A stretch of 64,000 nt of DNA, from contig NZ_LR699114.1 of NCBI RefSeq assembly GCF_902459475.1, forward strand, positions 744,001-808,000, in the 5' to 3' direction. A program made the translations under genes and the position numbers. Origin of the DNA: Aquicella lusitana. GTDB lineage: Bacteria; Pseudomonadota; Gammaproteobacteria; DSM-16500. Position 1 is the stretch's first letter. Every line of letters starts with the position of its first letter. Below are positions 1 through 7,935 of this stretch, in pieces. The notes under the pieces are model-generated. The model had not been told where the DNA came from. It worked only from the letters and a program-made list of their open reading frames with translations, and did no database searches.

Positions 1-1
1 C

Positions 2-70
2 GGTGCTATCGTTCTCGAAAAAACCGGTGTACGATTGATTGCGGAAGTCTGCATCATTGGACGAATGTAG
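2..70 (+). CDS. murB: UDP-N-acetylenolpyruvoylglucosamine reductase (MurB), C-terminal end only
   Basis: Only the last 22 codons and the TAG stop are inside the window. The translation ends GVRLIAEVCIIGRM, which resembles the usual MurB C-terminus (G-V-x-L-x-x-E-V-x-x-I-G). MurB reduces UDP-GlcNAc-enolpyruvate to UDP-MurNAc in peptidoglycan precursor synthesis in the cytoplasm. Its position directly before ftsQ fits the gammaproteobacterial division/cell-wall cluster. The call rests on a short fragment plus context. No ddl gene lies between it and ftsQ. Confidence 0.7.
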   Translation, partial: GAIVLEKTGVRLIAEVCIIGRM

Positions 71-152
71 CACTCACTCTATTATCCTTGCACAGGCATG
101 GACCCATTTATCCTCGACATGACTTAAAAAATAATGGGTCATTGCTTAGTGC

Positions 153-207
153 CACCTTCTCCCCTTGTGGGAGAAGGTGTCCGAAGGGCGGATGAGGGGG
201 AGCCTGG
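153..207. repeat. Dispersed palindromic repeat between murB and ftsQ
   Basis: A perfect 11-bp stem (153-163 with 169-179, 5-nt loop) is followed by a G-rich tail at 181-207 reading CCGAAGGGCGGATGAGGG. This is the type of intergenic repeat found scattered in many proteobacterial chromosomes. It is not followed by a T-run, so a simple intrinsic terminator is unlikely. It occupies most of the short murB-ftsQ gap. Confidence 0.6.
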
Positions 208-237
208 CGTTCCGGAAGAAATGAACAGGATAAGTGA

Positions 238-975
238 ATGGACATAAGAAAAGGGAAGCCAATATTATCTCCTTTTCAATATCTGACCCAGACTTTGAAA
301 CTGGTGGTACTGGGTCTGGTCATTCTTTCCTGTCTGTATGCACTCAATTCTTTTAAACTTTCCAGCCATTTTCCCATTAAAACCGTGCGTGTATATGGCG
401 TGAACCGCATTGACCGCCAGGAAATACAAACCTTGTTGTTGCCCTTGGTCAACAGCGGTTTTTTTAAAGTGAATGTTGATTATATTCAGGACCGTTTATT
501 ACAACTGCCTTGGGTAGCGAATATATTTGTTCGCCGCCACTGGCCTGACCAAGTTGAAATACGGGTTATTGAAAAGAATCCAGTGGCTCGTTGGAATAAT
601 CACAGCCTCTTAGCGGAGGGAGGGGAATTATTTTCCCCAAGAAAGGAAACGTACCCTTCACGCCTTCCACAATTTGTGGGGCCGGATGGAAAGCAAGTGA
701 CAATGCTCAAGTATTTTTATTCGATGAATCGATTATTGATGCCGTTGCATGCTAAAATTGCCTATCTGGAAATGACGCCTTATTTCACATGGAAGTTGAT
801 ATTGGATAATGGAATTACTTTACAAATAGGGCATAAAGATATCTTGACTCGACTGAATCATTTTGTGAAAGTGTACCCAAAAATAGTTGGGAGCCGTGCG
901 GCAGATGTGGAATCGATTGATTTACGATATCCTAACGGAGTAGCTGTACGTTGGAAAGAGGCAATGACTGCCTGA
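238..975 (+). CDS. ftsQ: Cell division protein FtsQ
   Basis: A 245-residue bitopic inner-membrane protein. It has a short basic cytoplasmic N-terminus, one membrane segment at about residues 20-37, a POTRA domain at about 46-116 (starting FPIKTVRVYGVNRIDRQEI) and a periplasmic beta domain. FtsQ links early divisome proteins to FtsB/FtsL and FtsW/FtsI. Length and domain order are normal for the family. It sits 28 bp upstream of ftsA and is probably co-transcribed with ftsA and ftsZ. The ATG at 238 is preceded by AGGA at a plausible distance. Confidence 0.93.
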   Translation: MDIRKGKPILSPFQYLTQTLKLVVLGLVILSCLYALNSFKLSSHFPIKTVRVYGVNRIDRQEIQTLLLPLVNSGFFKVNVDYIQDRLLQLPWVANIFVRRHWPDQVEIRVIEKNPVARWNNHSLLAEGGELFSPRKETYPSRLPQFVGPDGKQVTMLKYFYSMNRLLMPLHAKIAYLEMTPYFTWKLILDNGITLQIGHKDILTRLNHFVKVYPKIVGSRAADVESIDLRYPNGVAVRWKEAMTA

Positions 976-1003
976 TTCCGTTTTTTAACTGGAAGAATAA
1001 TAT

Positions 1004-2239
1004 ATGGCAAAGAAGCCAAATAAAGATTACTTAGTCGGTATTGATATCGGAACTTCAAAAGTTGTCACGCTAGTGGGCGAGATGACGAGCGACGGCAGGT
1101 TAAACGTCATCGGGTTTGGGTCACATCCGTCTCAAGGATTAAAAAGAGGTGTGGTTGTTAATATAGAATCGACGGTGCAGTCTATTCAGCGCTCCGTGGA
1201 AGATGCAGAACTCATGGCAGGTTGCGAAATTTATTCAGCCTATACGGGCATTGCCGGCAGTCACATTCGCAGTATTAATTCCCATGGTATTGTTGCCATT
1301 CGTGATCACGAGGTTTCGCAGAACGACGTAGACCGTGTGATAGATGCAGCAAAAGCGATCGCCATCCCCGCTGACCAGAAAATTCTCCATGTTCTTCCCC
1401 AGGAATTTATTATCGATAACCAGGATTCTATTCGTGAACCCGTAGGCATGTCCGGTGTGCGCCTGGAAGCCAAAGTTCATATTGTCACAGGTGCAGTGAG
1501 TGCGGCACAAAATATTGTGAAATGCATGAAGCGGTGTGGGCTTGCCGCCAGTGATATTGTGCTGGAACAGTTTGCTTCCAGTCAGTCCATTTTGTCGGAT
1601 GATGAAAAAGAACTGGGTGTCTGCATGATCGATATTGGCGGTGGCACCAGTGATATCGCGATTTTTACGGATGGTGCGATCCGTCATACAGCGGTGATAC
1701 CTATCGCGGGTGATCAGGTGACCAACGATATCGCAATTGCACTACGCACCCCTACCCGCAATGCGGAAGAAATCAAAATCAAATACGGCTGCGCGCTGCA
1801 GGATCTTGTTGATACCAATCAGATGATAGACATCCCAACCATTGGCGACAAAGTGGGTCGGCGCTTGCCACAACGTGCGCTGGCTGAAGTCGTCGAAGCG
1901 CGTTATGAAGAATTATTTACGCTTGCGCTGACTGAACTGCGCCGTAGCGGTCTGGAAGAATTTATCGCAGCTGGCATTGTACTGACCGGTGGCGCTTCCA
2001 AAATTCATGGTGCACAAGAATTGGCTGAACGAATATTTAAAGTGCCGGTGCGCATTGGTAAGCCGAATAATGTGACAGGTCTGTCAGATATTATCCAGAA
2101 TCCTGTTTACGCAACGGGCGTGGGTTTGCTAGTGTATGGATTGCGTCAGCGCCAAAATCAGCGTGAGATTGTATTGAACCAGCCAAGCATAAAAGGGCTG
2201 TGGTCGAGAATGAAAAGCTGGTTCCAGGGGAATTTTTGA
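1004..2239 (+). CDS. ftsA: Cell division protein FtsA
   Basis: A 411-residue actin-like ATPase that tethers FtsZ to the membrane and recruits later divisome proteins. Visible features are the phosphate-1 motif near the N-terminus (LVGIDIGTSKVVTLVGE), a second nucleotide-binding stretch (MIDIGGGTSDIAIF, about 208-221), the late GIVLTGGASKIHG motif, and a C-terminal amphipathic membrane-targeting helix (SIKGLWSRMKSWFQGNF). Length matches the family. It lies between ftsQ and ftsZ in canonical order. Confidence 0.97.
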   Translation: MAKKPNKDYLVGIDIGTSKVVTLVGEMTSDGRLNVIGFGSHPSQGLKRGVVVNIESTVQSIQRSVEDAELMAGCEIYSAYTGIAGSHIRSINSHGIVAIRDHEVSQNDVDRVIDAAKAIAIPADQKILHVLPQEFIIDNQDSIREPVGMSGVRLEAKVHIVTGAVSAAQNIVKCMKRCGLAASDIVLEQFASSQSILSDDEKELGVCMIDIGGGTSDIAIFTDGAIRHTAVIPIAGDQVTNDIAIALRTPTRNAEEIKIKYGCALQDLVDTNQMIDIPTIGDKVGRRLPQRALAEVVEARYEELFTLALTELRRSGLEEFIAAGIVLTGGASKIHGAQELAERIFKVPVRIGKPNNVTGLSDIIQNPVYATGVGLLVYGLRQRQNQREIVLNQPSIKGLWSRMKSWFQGNF

Positions 2240-2300
2240 TTGGGCATTTCGCAGGTGAATTTTAATTAGTGAATGTGGCACTTTAAAATGGGGCGATAAC

Positions 2301-3518
2301 ATGTTTGAATTATTGGATACTTGTCAGCAAAATGCAGTCATTAAAGTTGTCGGCATTGGTGGCGGTGGCGGTAATGCCGTCGAACACATGATGGCAGGCC
2401 ATATTGAAGGCGTCGAATTTATTTGTGCGAACACAGATGCGCAGGCATTGAAGAATTCATCAGCCAATACCATTATCCAATTGGGTGAAAACATTACACG
2501 CGGGCTGGGTGCGGGCGCTAACCCTGAAGTGGGCCGTCGTGCTGCAGAAGAAGACCGGGAAAAAATACGCGCTGCCCTGAATGGGACTGATATGGTTTTC
2601 CTTGCCGCTGGTATGGGAGGTGGAACAGGTACCGGTGCGGCGCCGATTTTTGCTCAGATTGCGAAAGAGTTGGGGATTCTGACCGTCGCGGTGACAACCA
2701 AGCCTTTCTCTTTTGAAGGTAAAATGCGTTTGCAAACCGCAGAGCAGGGAATCGCAAACCTCTCTCAGTATGTGGATTCACTGATTACTATTCCCAATAA
2801 CAAGCTTTTATCAGTGCTAGGCAAGAATGTCACCCTGATTAATGCCTTTAAGGCAGCCAATGATGTACTCCGCGGCGCTGTGCAGGGTATCGCAGAATTA
2901 ATTACCCGTCCTGGATTGATAAACGTGGATTTTGCGGATGTTCGCACCGTTATGTCCGAAATGGGTATGGCGATGATGGGTACCGGCCTGGGTTCCGGTG
3001 ATAACCGTGCACGGCTGGCTGCGGAAGCAGCGATCGCGAGCCCCTTACTCGAAGATGTGGATTTAACCGGCGCTAAGGGTGTATTAGTCAACATTACAGC
3101 TGGTTTGGATCTTTCTATTGGTGAATTTGAAGAAGTGGGCGAAGTGGTAAAAAACATTACTTCCGACAGCGCTACAGTGGTCGTGGGAACGGTTATAGAT
3201 CCCGAGCTGCGCGATGAAGTCCGAGTCACCGTGATTGTGACAGGCCTTGGCAGAAAGCAGGTAGCGGCTGCGCTCAAGATGCCTGCCATTGAAAGTGTCA
3301 GACCTGTCGAAAATACGCATGTTGATTATGTTCAACTGGAAAAGCCCACCATCATCCGTCGTCAGGCGCCCCCTGTTTCCAGCACGACGCCTGCTGCGGC
3401 TCCTACAACTATTCCGCCTATAGCGACCCAACGGAGCATGCCCTCTTCCGAAAATCTTCACGATATTGATTATCTGGACATTCCTGCGTTCCTGCGCCGA
3501 AAGGAAGAGGAAGCCTGA
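2301..3518 (+). CDS. ftsZ: Cell division protein FtsZ
   Basis: A 405-residue tubulin-like GTPase that forms the Z ring. It shows the N-terminal GIGGGGGNAV loop, the tubulin signature GGGTGTGAAP (about 106-115), the GTPase-activating region, a proline/threonine-rich linker (about 350-385) and a conserved C-terminal peptide (DYLDIPAFLRRK) that binds FtsA and ZipA. It is the last gene of the ftsQAZ group. The usual next gene, lpxC, is displaced about 2.8 kb downstream by inserted genes. Confidence 0.98.
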   Translation: MFELLDTCQQNAVIKVVGIGGGGGNAVEHMMAGHIEGVEFICANTDAQALKNSSANTIIQLGENITRGLGAGANPEVGRRAAEEDREKIRAALNGTDMVFLAAGMGGGTGTGAAPIFAQIAKELGILTVAVTTKPFSFEGKMRLQTAEQGIANLSQYVDSLITIPNNKLLSVLGKNVTLINAFKAANDVLRGAVQGIAELITRPGLINVDFADVRTVMSEMGMAMMGTGLGSGDNRARLAAEAAIASPLLEDVDLTGAKGVLVNITAGLDLSIGEFEEVGEVVKNITSDSATVVVGTVIDPELRDEVRVTVIVTGLGRKQVAAALKMPAIESVRPVENTHVDYVQLEKPTIIRRQAPPVSSTTPAAAPTTIPPIATQRSMPSSENLHDIDYLDIPAFLRRKEEEA

Positions 3519-3550
3519 TTCTATCAATTAGCGTGCTTATTTAATTGCAT

Positions 3551-3572
3551 CATGCCAGCCTCCGCTGGCATG
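3551..3572. repeat. Short palindrome, CATGCCAGC family
   Basis: Perfect 9-bp arms (3551-3559 and 3564-3572) around a 4-nt loop lie just after ftsZ. The same palindrome, with 11-bp arms and the same flanking ACAAACGAG-like tail, is found at 56645-56670. No T-run follows, so this reads as a dispersed repeat rather than a clear terminator. Confidence 0.55.
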
Positions 3573-3603
3573 GCAAACGAGTGGCATAATAAAATAAATA
3601 CAT

Positions 3604-3670
3604 CTCTGTACACGACAAAATTTCTAACCGTTCGCCCTGAGGAGGCCGCGAAGCGGCCGTCTCGAAGGGC
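3604..3670. repeat. Left arm of a 67-bp inverted repeat
   Basis: This arm is the reverse complement of 3882-3948 with a single visible mismatch. The outer 17 bases are the motif TTTTGTCGTGTACAGAG (reverse-complemented here). The inner part carries the GGCCGCGAAGCGGCC palindrome. Together the arms bracket about 210 bp holding a GIY-YIG nuclease remnant. Confidence 0.85.
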
Positions 3671-3674
3671 ATTT

Positions 3675-3881
3675 TTAATCAAATTTCTTTCGCCTTTTTG
3701 CATAAATTGACAATCCTTGCCAATCACCCCTGATTAATGCTTCTTTTTTCTGTCGACTCCAACCTTTTATTTGTCTTTCCGATGCCAATGCCTCTTCTCG
3801 TGTAGCAAATTCTTGTGAAAATACTCCATATATTTCCTCCTTGGCGAAAAGGACTATATGGATTTCTATAAATATCAGCGA
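3675..3881 (-). pseudogene. C-terminal remnant of a GIY-YIG endonuclease-like gene
   Basis: The reverse strand reads through EIHIVLFAKEEIYGVFSQEF, then ATREEALASERQIKGWSRQK, then KEALIRGDWQGLSIYAKRRK, to a TAA at 3677-3675. The segment REEALASERQIKGWSRQKKEALIRGDW is the typical C-terminal half of small stand-alone GIY-YIG family proteins. The N-terminal part with the GIY and YIG motifs is absent, because the frame runs into the inverted-repeat arm. I infer a decayed gene captured between, or broken by, the repeats. Confidence 0.7.
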
Positions 3882-3948
3882 GCCCTTCGAGACGGCCGCT
3901 TCGCGGCCTCCTCAGGGCGAACGGTTAGAAGTTTTGTCGTGTACAGAG
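3882..3948. repeat. Right arm of a 67-bp inverted repeat
   Basis: This is the partner of 3604-3670 and ends with TTTTGTCGTGTACAGAG at 3932-3948. See the left arm. From here to the promoter at about 4075 I see no other coding sequence or structure. Confidence 0.85.
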
Positions 3949-4074
3949 TAAATACATCCTGTTCCGCCTTGATTCCGTTATTTCTTCTCAATTAATAAGC
4001 ATCGCCTGGCTACAATTATGCCCAGCTTATATTGTCCTGATGTAAATGCCTTCCCGCATAACCAATGATGTTAG

Positions 4075-4103
4075 TTGACCATTTGTTGTAGCCTATTTAA
4101 TAA
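4075..4103 (+). promoter_or_regulatory. Candidate sigma-70 promoter for the 4144 gene
   Basis: TTGACC (4075-4080), a 17-bp spacer, then TAATAA (4098-4103). The -35 box is strong and the -10 box weak. The distance to the ATG at 4144 is about 40 bp, and GAGGGGG lies just before the start as a ribosome site. Confidence 0.4.
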
Positions 4104-4143
4104 TTAAACCCTCATATGATTATATAAACGAGGGGGTGATGCC

Positions 4144-5055
4144 ATGCAGAGCAATAATAAAATAGATGTAAATAGAAATAAGTTAGCTGTAGATGAACGC
4201 ATCCAACTATCGCTCAAAATGTTACGCCATTCTAAAAAAAATCCTTTGTCTACTACTCAAGTGATGAATAATTTGATCGCTCTTTGGCAAGAGGGTGATG
4301 CAGATGATCTTCATCCGGAACAAGCGAACCTTGTGCATGATTTAATAAATTTGCTACGCAGTCGGGAAAAAGAGCATGACTATACGACACTTTGTTATGA
4401 TGCAATTGAGCTTTTTGAAGGGATTCAAATCTGGAGAAGAGAAAGCCAAGTGTCTCCCAATTGCCGTCGTGCAATTGAGCAGGCCAACTCTATAGCTCGT
4501 GTCCTGCGTGATGAGCTAGAAGGAATTGCCAGGCAATTCCAGCAAAATGAAGAAGATTGTTCGGATGGGATGTGGGCTGCCCAGCAGGCTTTTGAACTCG
4601 CTTTAAAAAAGATGTCGGATGAACCCGGTGCAGTCGCACAATTTCTGGATAAACTGGGAATAGAAGCACTGATGGGAGCAAAGACAGTAAATGAAATAAG
4701 AAACCGGGTCGAAAATTTATTCGTTTCCGTCATGAAATATAAGGAAAAGTTGATCCATTATGCGTCAATCTATCCCGACAATACGAGTGTTTTAGCTTCC
4801 TTTCAGCAGATTTCAATAAAATTCCAGGGAGCTCGTTTTGACCTGGATAATCTTGCTTTGTTGAAAAATGATCTGAAAGCAGTTGTTGAGTCTATTGAAA
4901 CATTGATCGAAAAAAAGCACCGCATCGAGGATGTGCTGCATCTTGATAAGCCGAATTACGCTTTGAAAACAGGATTATTTTTTCAGACCAGAGAAAAAAT
5001 CTCGCCAGATAATGCAAGCGCTCCTATGCTGAGGAGATCCGCATCGTTTTCTTAA
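4144..5055 (+). CDS. Unrecognised alpha-helical protein, effector-like
   Basis: A 303-residue soluble protein with no family I recognise. It has no signal peptide and no membrane segment. Composition is strongly helical and charged, with probable coiled-coil stretches at about 120-160 and 215-265. The C-terminus is basic and serine-rich (APMLRRSASFS). A strong GAGGGGG site precedes the ATG. It lies with the next ORF between ftsZ and lpxC, where related bacteria normally have nothing, so both look like insertions. A role as a secreted effector is only a guess from context. Confidence 0.65.
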   Translation: MQSNNKIDVNRNKLAVDERIQLSLKMLRHSKKNPLSTTQVMNNLIALWQEGDADDLHPEQANLVHDLINLLRSREKEHDYTTLCYDAIELFEGIQIWRRESQVSPNCRRAIEQANSIARVLRDELEGIARQFQQNEEDCSDGMWAAQQAFELALKKMSDEPGAVAQFLDKLGIEALMGAKTVNEIRNRVENLFVSVMKYKEKLIHYASIYPDNTSVLASFQQISIKFQGARFDLDNLALLKNDLKAVVESIETLIEKKHRIEDVLHLDKPNYALKTGLFFQTREKISPDNASAPMLRRSASFS

Positions 5056-5077
5056 TTTATGAAAAACAGGCTAAGTT

Positions 5078-6151
5078 ATGTATTCGCAGGGAAGAAATAG
5101 TAGTCAGAGAAAAATCATAGAAGTTTTATCGAGTCCCCAGAAAGAGGAGAGAGCAGATTTGTTAAATAATCGCGCTCTCCCGCCTGTGCCACAGAAGCCG
5201 CTGCCTCCTGTGCCTGCGGGTAATGCCTCAACTCGGCGGGTTATGCAGGGGAAGAAAACTATACCGCCTGTGCCTGTCAAACCTTTGCCGCCGATACCTG
5301 TTTCACAGCGGGCTGATAGCAAATCTGCGGCCGAAAAAAAACAGACCTCGTGGCCGCCCCAGAAAACGGTGCCTTTGGTGTCGCCGCCTGATGCCAAGGG
5401 AAGATCCCAATCTGACTCTGCTCTGGCAGGGCCTCATGCCAATCCAAACAGTTTAGCACCTGTATCGCAGGTTCCAAACCAGAAGCCCAGTTTACAAGGC
5501 TCAAGTTTACCCGACTTGTATGCGCGCTCGGATTTGAGGTTATCTATCTTTGTCAAAGAGATAGTCATTCAATCGCATGAGGCATTGCTTAATCCATCCC
5601 TGGCTCCCTATGTCTCAGAGCAGGATGATATCCATGCGGGCAAGCGATGCGCCAAAAATTTCATAGAAAAATTACGCAGCCCTGGCCTTGATCGTAGCGA
5701 TAAAGAGCAAAGCTGCTTGTTGGGATTGCTAACGAAACTTTTTCAGCTGACCACGAAGCAACAGTTGGATTTTTTTGCAGAGTTAAAAAAATCAACTGTT
5801 AATCCAGAAGATTGCAAAAAAATGACAGAGATTTTCGACCTGAATGAGCAGAAAATGGCTGATCTCAATATTAAACTAAGTACCCTCAAAAAATTTATGG
5901 ACCTCGTCAAAACAGTAGCAGACGGGCAGTCAGTGACGCTCGATTCTCTGACATCGCAGCCTGTTCCTGCTCAAAGACCGTTACCCATGGCACAAAGCTG
6001 CCGGCAGTTTCAGCCTCCTTCGAAGGGGCATCAGGCAGCTACGAGGTTGGAGGATCCTCATGCGACTGAAAATAATGCCTCCAATGAGAAGCCAGATGAC
6101 ACAAAACCAGAAAAGACGGGGTGGGTGAAATGCAGTGGCAAAACAGCTTAG
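5078..6151 (+). CDS. Proline-rich protein with repeated SH3-ligand-like motifs
   Basis: A 357-residue protein with no recognised domain. The N-terminal 110 residues are proline-rich and contain two near-copies of a block: ALPPVPQKPLPPVP (33-46) and IPPVPVKPLPPIP (62-74). Each contains PxxPxK, the class II SH3-binding consensus. A middle helical region (about 155-295) and a polar disordered tail follow. There is no signal peptide or membrane segment. It starts 22 bp after the preceding ORF and is probably co-transcribed with it. Such motifs are rare in bacterial cytosolic proteins and common in proteins that meet eukaryotic signalling domains, so an effector role is plausible but unproven. Confidence 0.65.
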   Translation: MYSQGRNSSQRKIIEVLSSPQKEERADLLNNRALPPVPQKPLPPVPAGNASTRRVMQGKKTIPPVPVKPLPPIPVSQRADSKSAAEKKQTSWPPQKTVPLVSPPDAKGRSQSDSALAGPHANPNSLAPVSQVPNQKPSLQGSSLPDLYARSDLRLSIFVKEIVIQSHEALLNPSLAPYVSEQDDIHAGKRCAKNFIEKLRSPGLDRSDKEQSCLLGLLTKLFQLTTKQQLDFFAELKKSTVNPEDCKKMTEIFDLNEQKMADLNIKLSTLKKFMDLVKTVADGQSVTLDSLTSQPVPAQRPLPMAQSCRQFQPPSKGHQAATRLEDPHATENNASNEKPDDTKPEKTGWVKCSGKTA

Positions 6152-6238
6152 TACTTAATAATAAAAGGGAGATCAGCTATAAAAAAATATGGATATCAGG
6201 CTCTAAAAATGATAAAAATGCGGGTCAGGAATTCTGTT

Positions 6239-6271
6239 GGAGGCCCTTAAAGGGGCTTCTTTTTGTTTTTA
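6239..6271 (+). terminator. Intrinsic terminator after the proline-rich gene
   Basis: The hairpin GGAGGCCCTTAAAGGGGCTTC (with one G-T pair) is followed by TTTTTGTTTTT. It ends the 4144-6151 transcript and lies inside the longest possible lpxC reading frame. That supports choosing the later lpxC start at 6333. Confidence 0.7.
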
Positions 6272-6332
6272 TTTCAAAAAAATAACAAGTTATGGTACTA
6301 TGTCCAGTATTATGAAAAATCAGAAGCAAGGG

Positions 6333-7247
6333 ATGATTAGACAACGCACTCTTAAGAATGTCATTAAGGCCACTGGCATTACATTGCATGGTGGTGAGCG
6401 GGCCGAAATCATATTACGTCCGGCGCCTGTTAATACTGGCATTTTGTTCCGTCGTATTGACCTTGAGCCTATTGTCGAAATTCAGGCATTGGCTGAAAAT
6501 GTGGGCGACACAACTTTATCAACCACTTTGATGAAGGACAAAGTCAGAATATCGACCGTTGAGCATTTATTATCAGCTTTTGCAGGGCTCGGCATCGATA
6601 ATGCATTTGTAGATGTCACAGCGCCAGAAATCCCCATTATGGATGGCAGCGCAGGGCCTTTCGTTTTTCTGATCCAATCGGCAGGCATTGAGGAGCAGAA
6701 CGCACCAAAGCGTTTTATCCGCATCAAGCGCAAGATTAAATTGACTGACGGTGACAAATGGGCAAGTTTTGAGCCGTTTAACGGCTTTAAAGTTACGTTT
6801 ACTATCGACTTTGATCATCCGCTTTTTAAATCCAAGAACAAAACAGCGACGCTGGATTTTTCCAGTCTTTCCTATGTAAAAGAAGTCAGCCGTGCCAGAA
6901 CATTTGGCTTCATGGCGGATTTTGAAAAACTGCAGGCAATGAATTTGGCCCGTGGCGCTAGCCTTGATAATGCGATTGCGATTGATGATTTTCGCGTATT
7001 AAATGATGACGGTCTGCGCTATGAAAATGAATTCGTCAAGCATAAAATCCTGGATGCGGTGGGTGATCTCTACCTGCTCGGTTCCAGTCTGATTGGTGCA
7101 TTCAATGGTTATAAATCAGGTCATGAGCTCAATAACAAGATTCTGCGCCATTTGCTTGCTCATCAAGATGCTTGGGAATTTGTGACTTTTGAAGACAAGA
7201 GCACGGCACCCATCTCCTATGTGCGTCCTATTTTATTGGAAGCTTAG
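6333..7247 (+). CDS. lpxC: UDP-3-O-acyl-N-acetylglucosamine deacetylase (LpxC)
   Basis: A Zn-dependent deacetylase and the committed step of lipid A synthesis in the cytoplasm. With the ATG at 6333 the protein is 304 residues and begins [19 protein letters not shown], matching the family start. The frame is open back to 6237, but that stretch contains a terminator. Conserved elements are [16 protein letters not shown] (zinc His), [26 protein letters not shown] (zinc His and Asp) and [13 protein letters not shown] (catalytic His). Its position after ftsZ is canonical, though separated by inserted genes. The 3' end overlaps convergent dciA by 20 bp. Confidence 0.96.
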   Translation: MIRQRTLKNVIKATGITLHGGERAEIILRPAPVNTGILFRRIDLEPIVEIQALAENVGDTTLSTTLMKDKVRISTVEHLLSAFAGLGIDNAFVDVTAPEIPIMDGSAGPFVFLIQSAGIEEQNAPKRFIRIKRKIKLTDGDKWASFEPFNGFKVTFTIDFDHPLFKSKNKTATLDFSSLSYVKEVSRARTFGFMADFEKLQAMNLARGASLDNAIAIDDFRVLNDDGLRYENEFVKHKILDAVGDLYLLGSSLIGAFNGYKSGHELNNKILRHLLAHQDAWEFVTFEDKSTAPISYVRPILLEA

Positions 7248-7701
7248 GACTGGCTGTTCGGTCTGCAATTCTTTCCATTACTTCCCGTAATTTCGGATCG
7301 TCCAATGAGGACGCGATTTCGCGTACAATGCTGGCTGTTTCAGTGGACAGAGGCGGCATTTTTGCTGCAGATTGCTTTGCTGGCGGCGAGGCAGGTTGGC
7401 TGAGGGAAGGCAGAACTTTGCAGTGAATTTCCTGGATTTCTTGTAAAGCGGGATCCTGTTTGAATTTTCTAAGCAGATCCATAGCTTGGAAGCGAAGCTG
7501 GGTGGCGACAGAGCCATTTGCTGCAAGAATAACTAAGCGACGATTCGAATAGTTTGCTACTTGACAGAAGGCCCTTAAGGCCGGATCAAGATAAACTGCT
7601 ATTTTTTCCTCCAATGCTTTTAGCACTTTTACTTTATTGAGCAACGACTGTAAGTTGTGGTTGCTAGTATCAAAATAAGCATTCGCTTTTTTAGAATCCA
7701 T
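7228..7701 (-). CDS. dciA: DUF721/DciA family replicative helicase operator
   Basis: A 157-residue protein. The N-terminal about 100 residues fit the DUF721 fold ([34 protein letters not shown]). A helical tail follows, ending [18 protein letters not shown]. DciA-type proteins load the replicative helicase DnaB in bacteria that lack DnaC. In Pseudomonas the DUF721 gene also lies between lpxC and secA, which supports the assignment. It is convergent with lpxC and overlaps its last 20 bp. Confidence 0.8.
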   Translation of the reverse strand: MDSKKANAYFDTSNHNLQSLLNKVKVLKALEEKIAVYLDPALRAFCQVANYSNRRLVILAANGSVATQLRFQAMDLLRKFKQDPALQEIQEIHCKVLPSLSQPASPPAKQSAAKMPPLSTETASIVREIASSLDDPKLREVMERIADRTASPKLPIK

Positions 7702-7856
7702 TGTTTGACCCTGATATTCTTTGCTTTCTAAATACTACTATAACAAAGATAAACGTTACTACACTCTCTCACCCCTGCGACCTACGCGAGGATGACACAG
7801 TTGAAATAAACACCCTCGTGTAATCGCTGCGGCAAATGCTTTTAACAGTCATTTTT

Positions 7857-7885
7857 TTGACAAAACTGATCTTTTATCATACAAT
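7857..7885 (+). promoter_or_regulatory. Near-consensus sigma-70 promoter for the ankyrin gene
   Basis: TTGACA (7857-7862), a 17-bp spacer, then TACAAT (7880-7885). This is 11 of 12 consensus positions at the ideal spacing. Transcription would begin near 7892, about 45 bp before the start codon at 7936. Confidence 0.7.
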
Positions 7886-7935
7886 TTTTCCAGCAAACAT
7901 AATAAGAAATGAGGGTGGTCAGCGAGGTAAAAGTG

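Noticed and set aside
2765-3289. 174-codon minus-strand frame opposite ftsZ
   Set aside because: Antisense shadow of ftsZ; composition (Ser/Thr/Ala-rich) is typical of a reverse-frame artefact.
3524-3727. 67-codon minus-strand open frame after ftsZ
   Set aside because: It spans palindromic repeats and uses a different frame from the GIY-YIG remnant; nothing in it looks coding.
6237-6332. Longer N-terminus for LpxC
   Set aside because: The extra 32 codons cover an intrinsic terminator and do not match LpxC proteins, which start at the MIRQRTLK equivalent.
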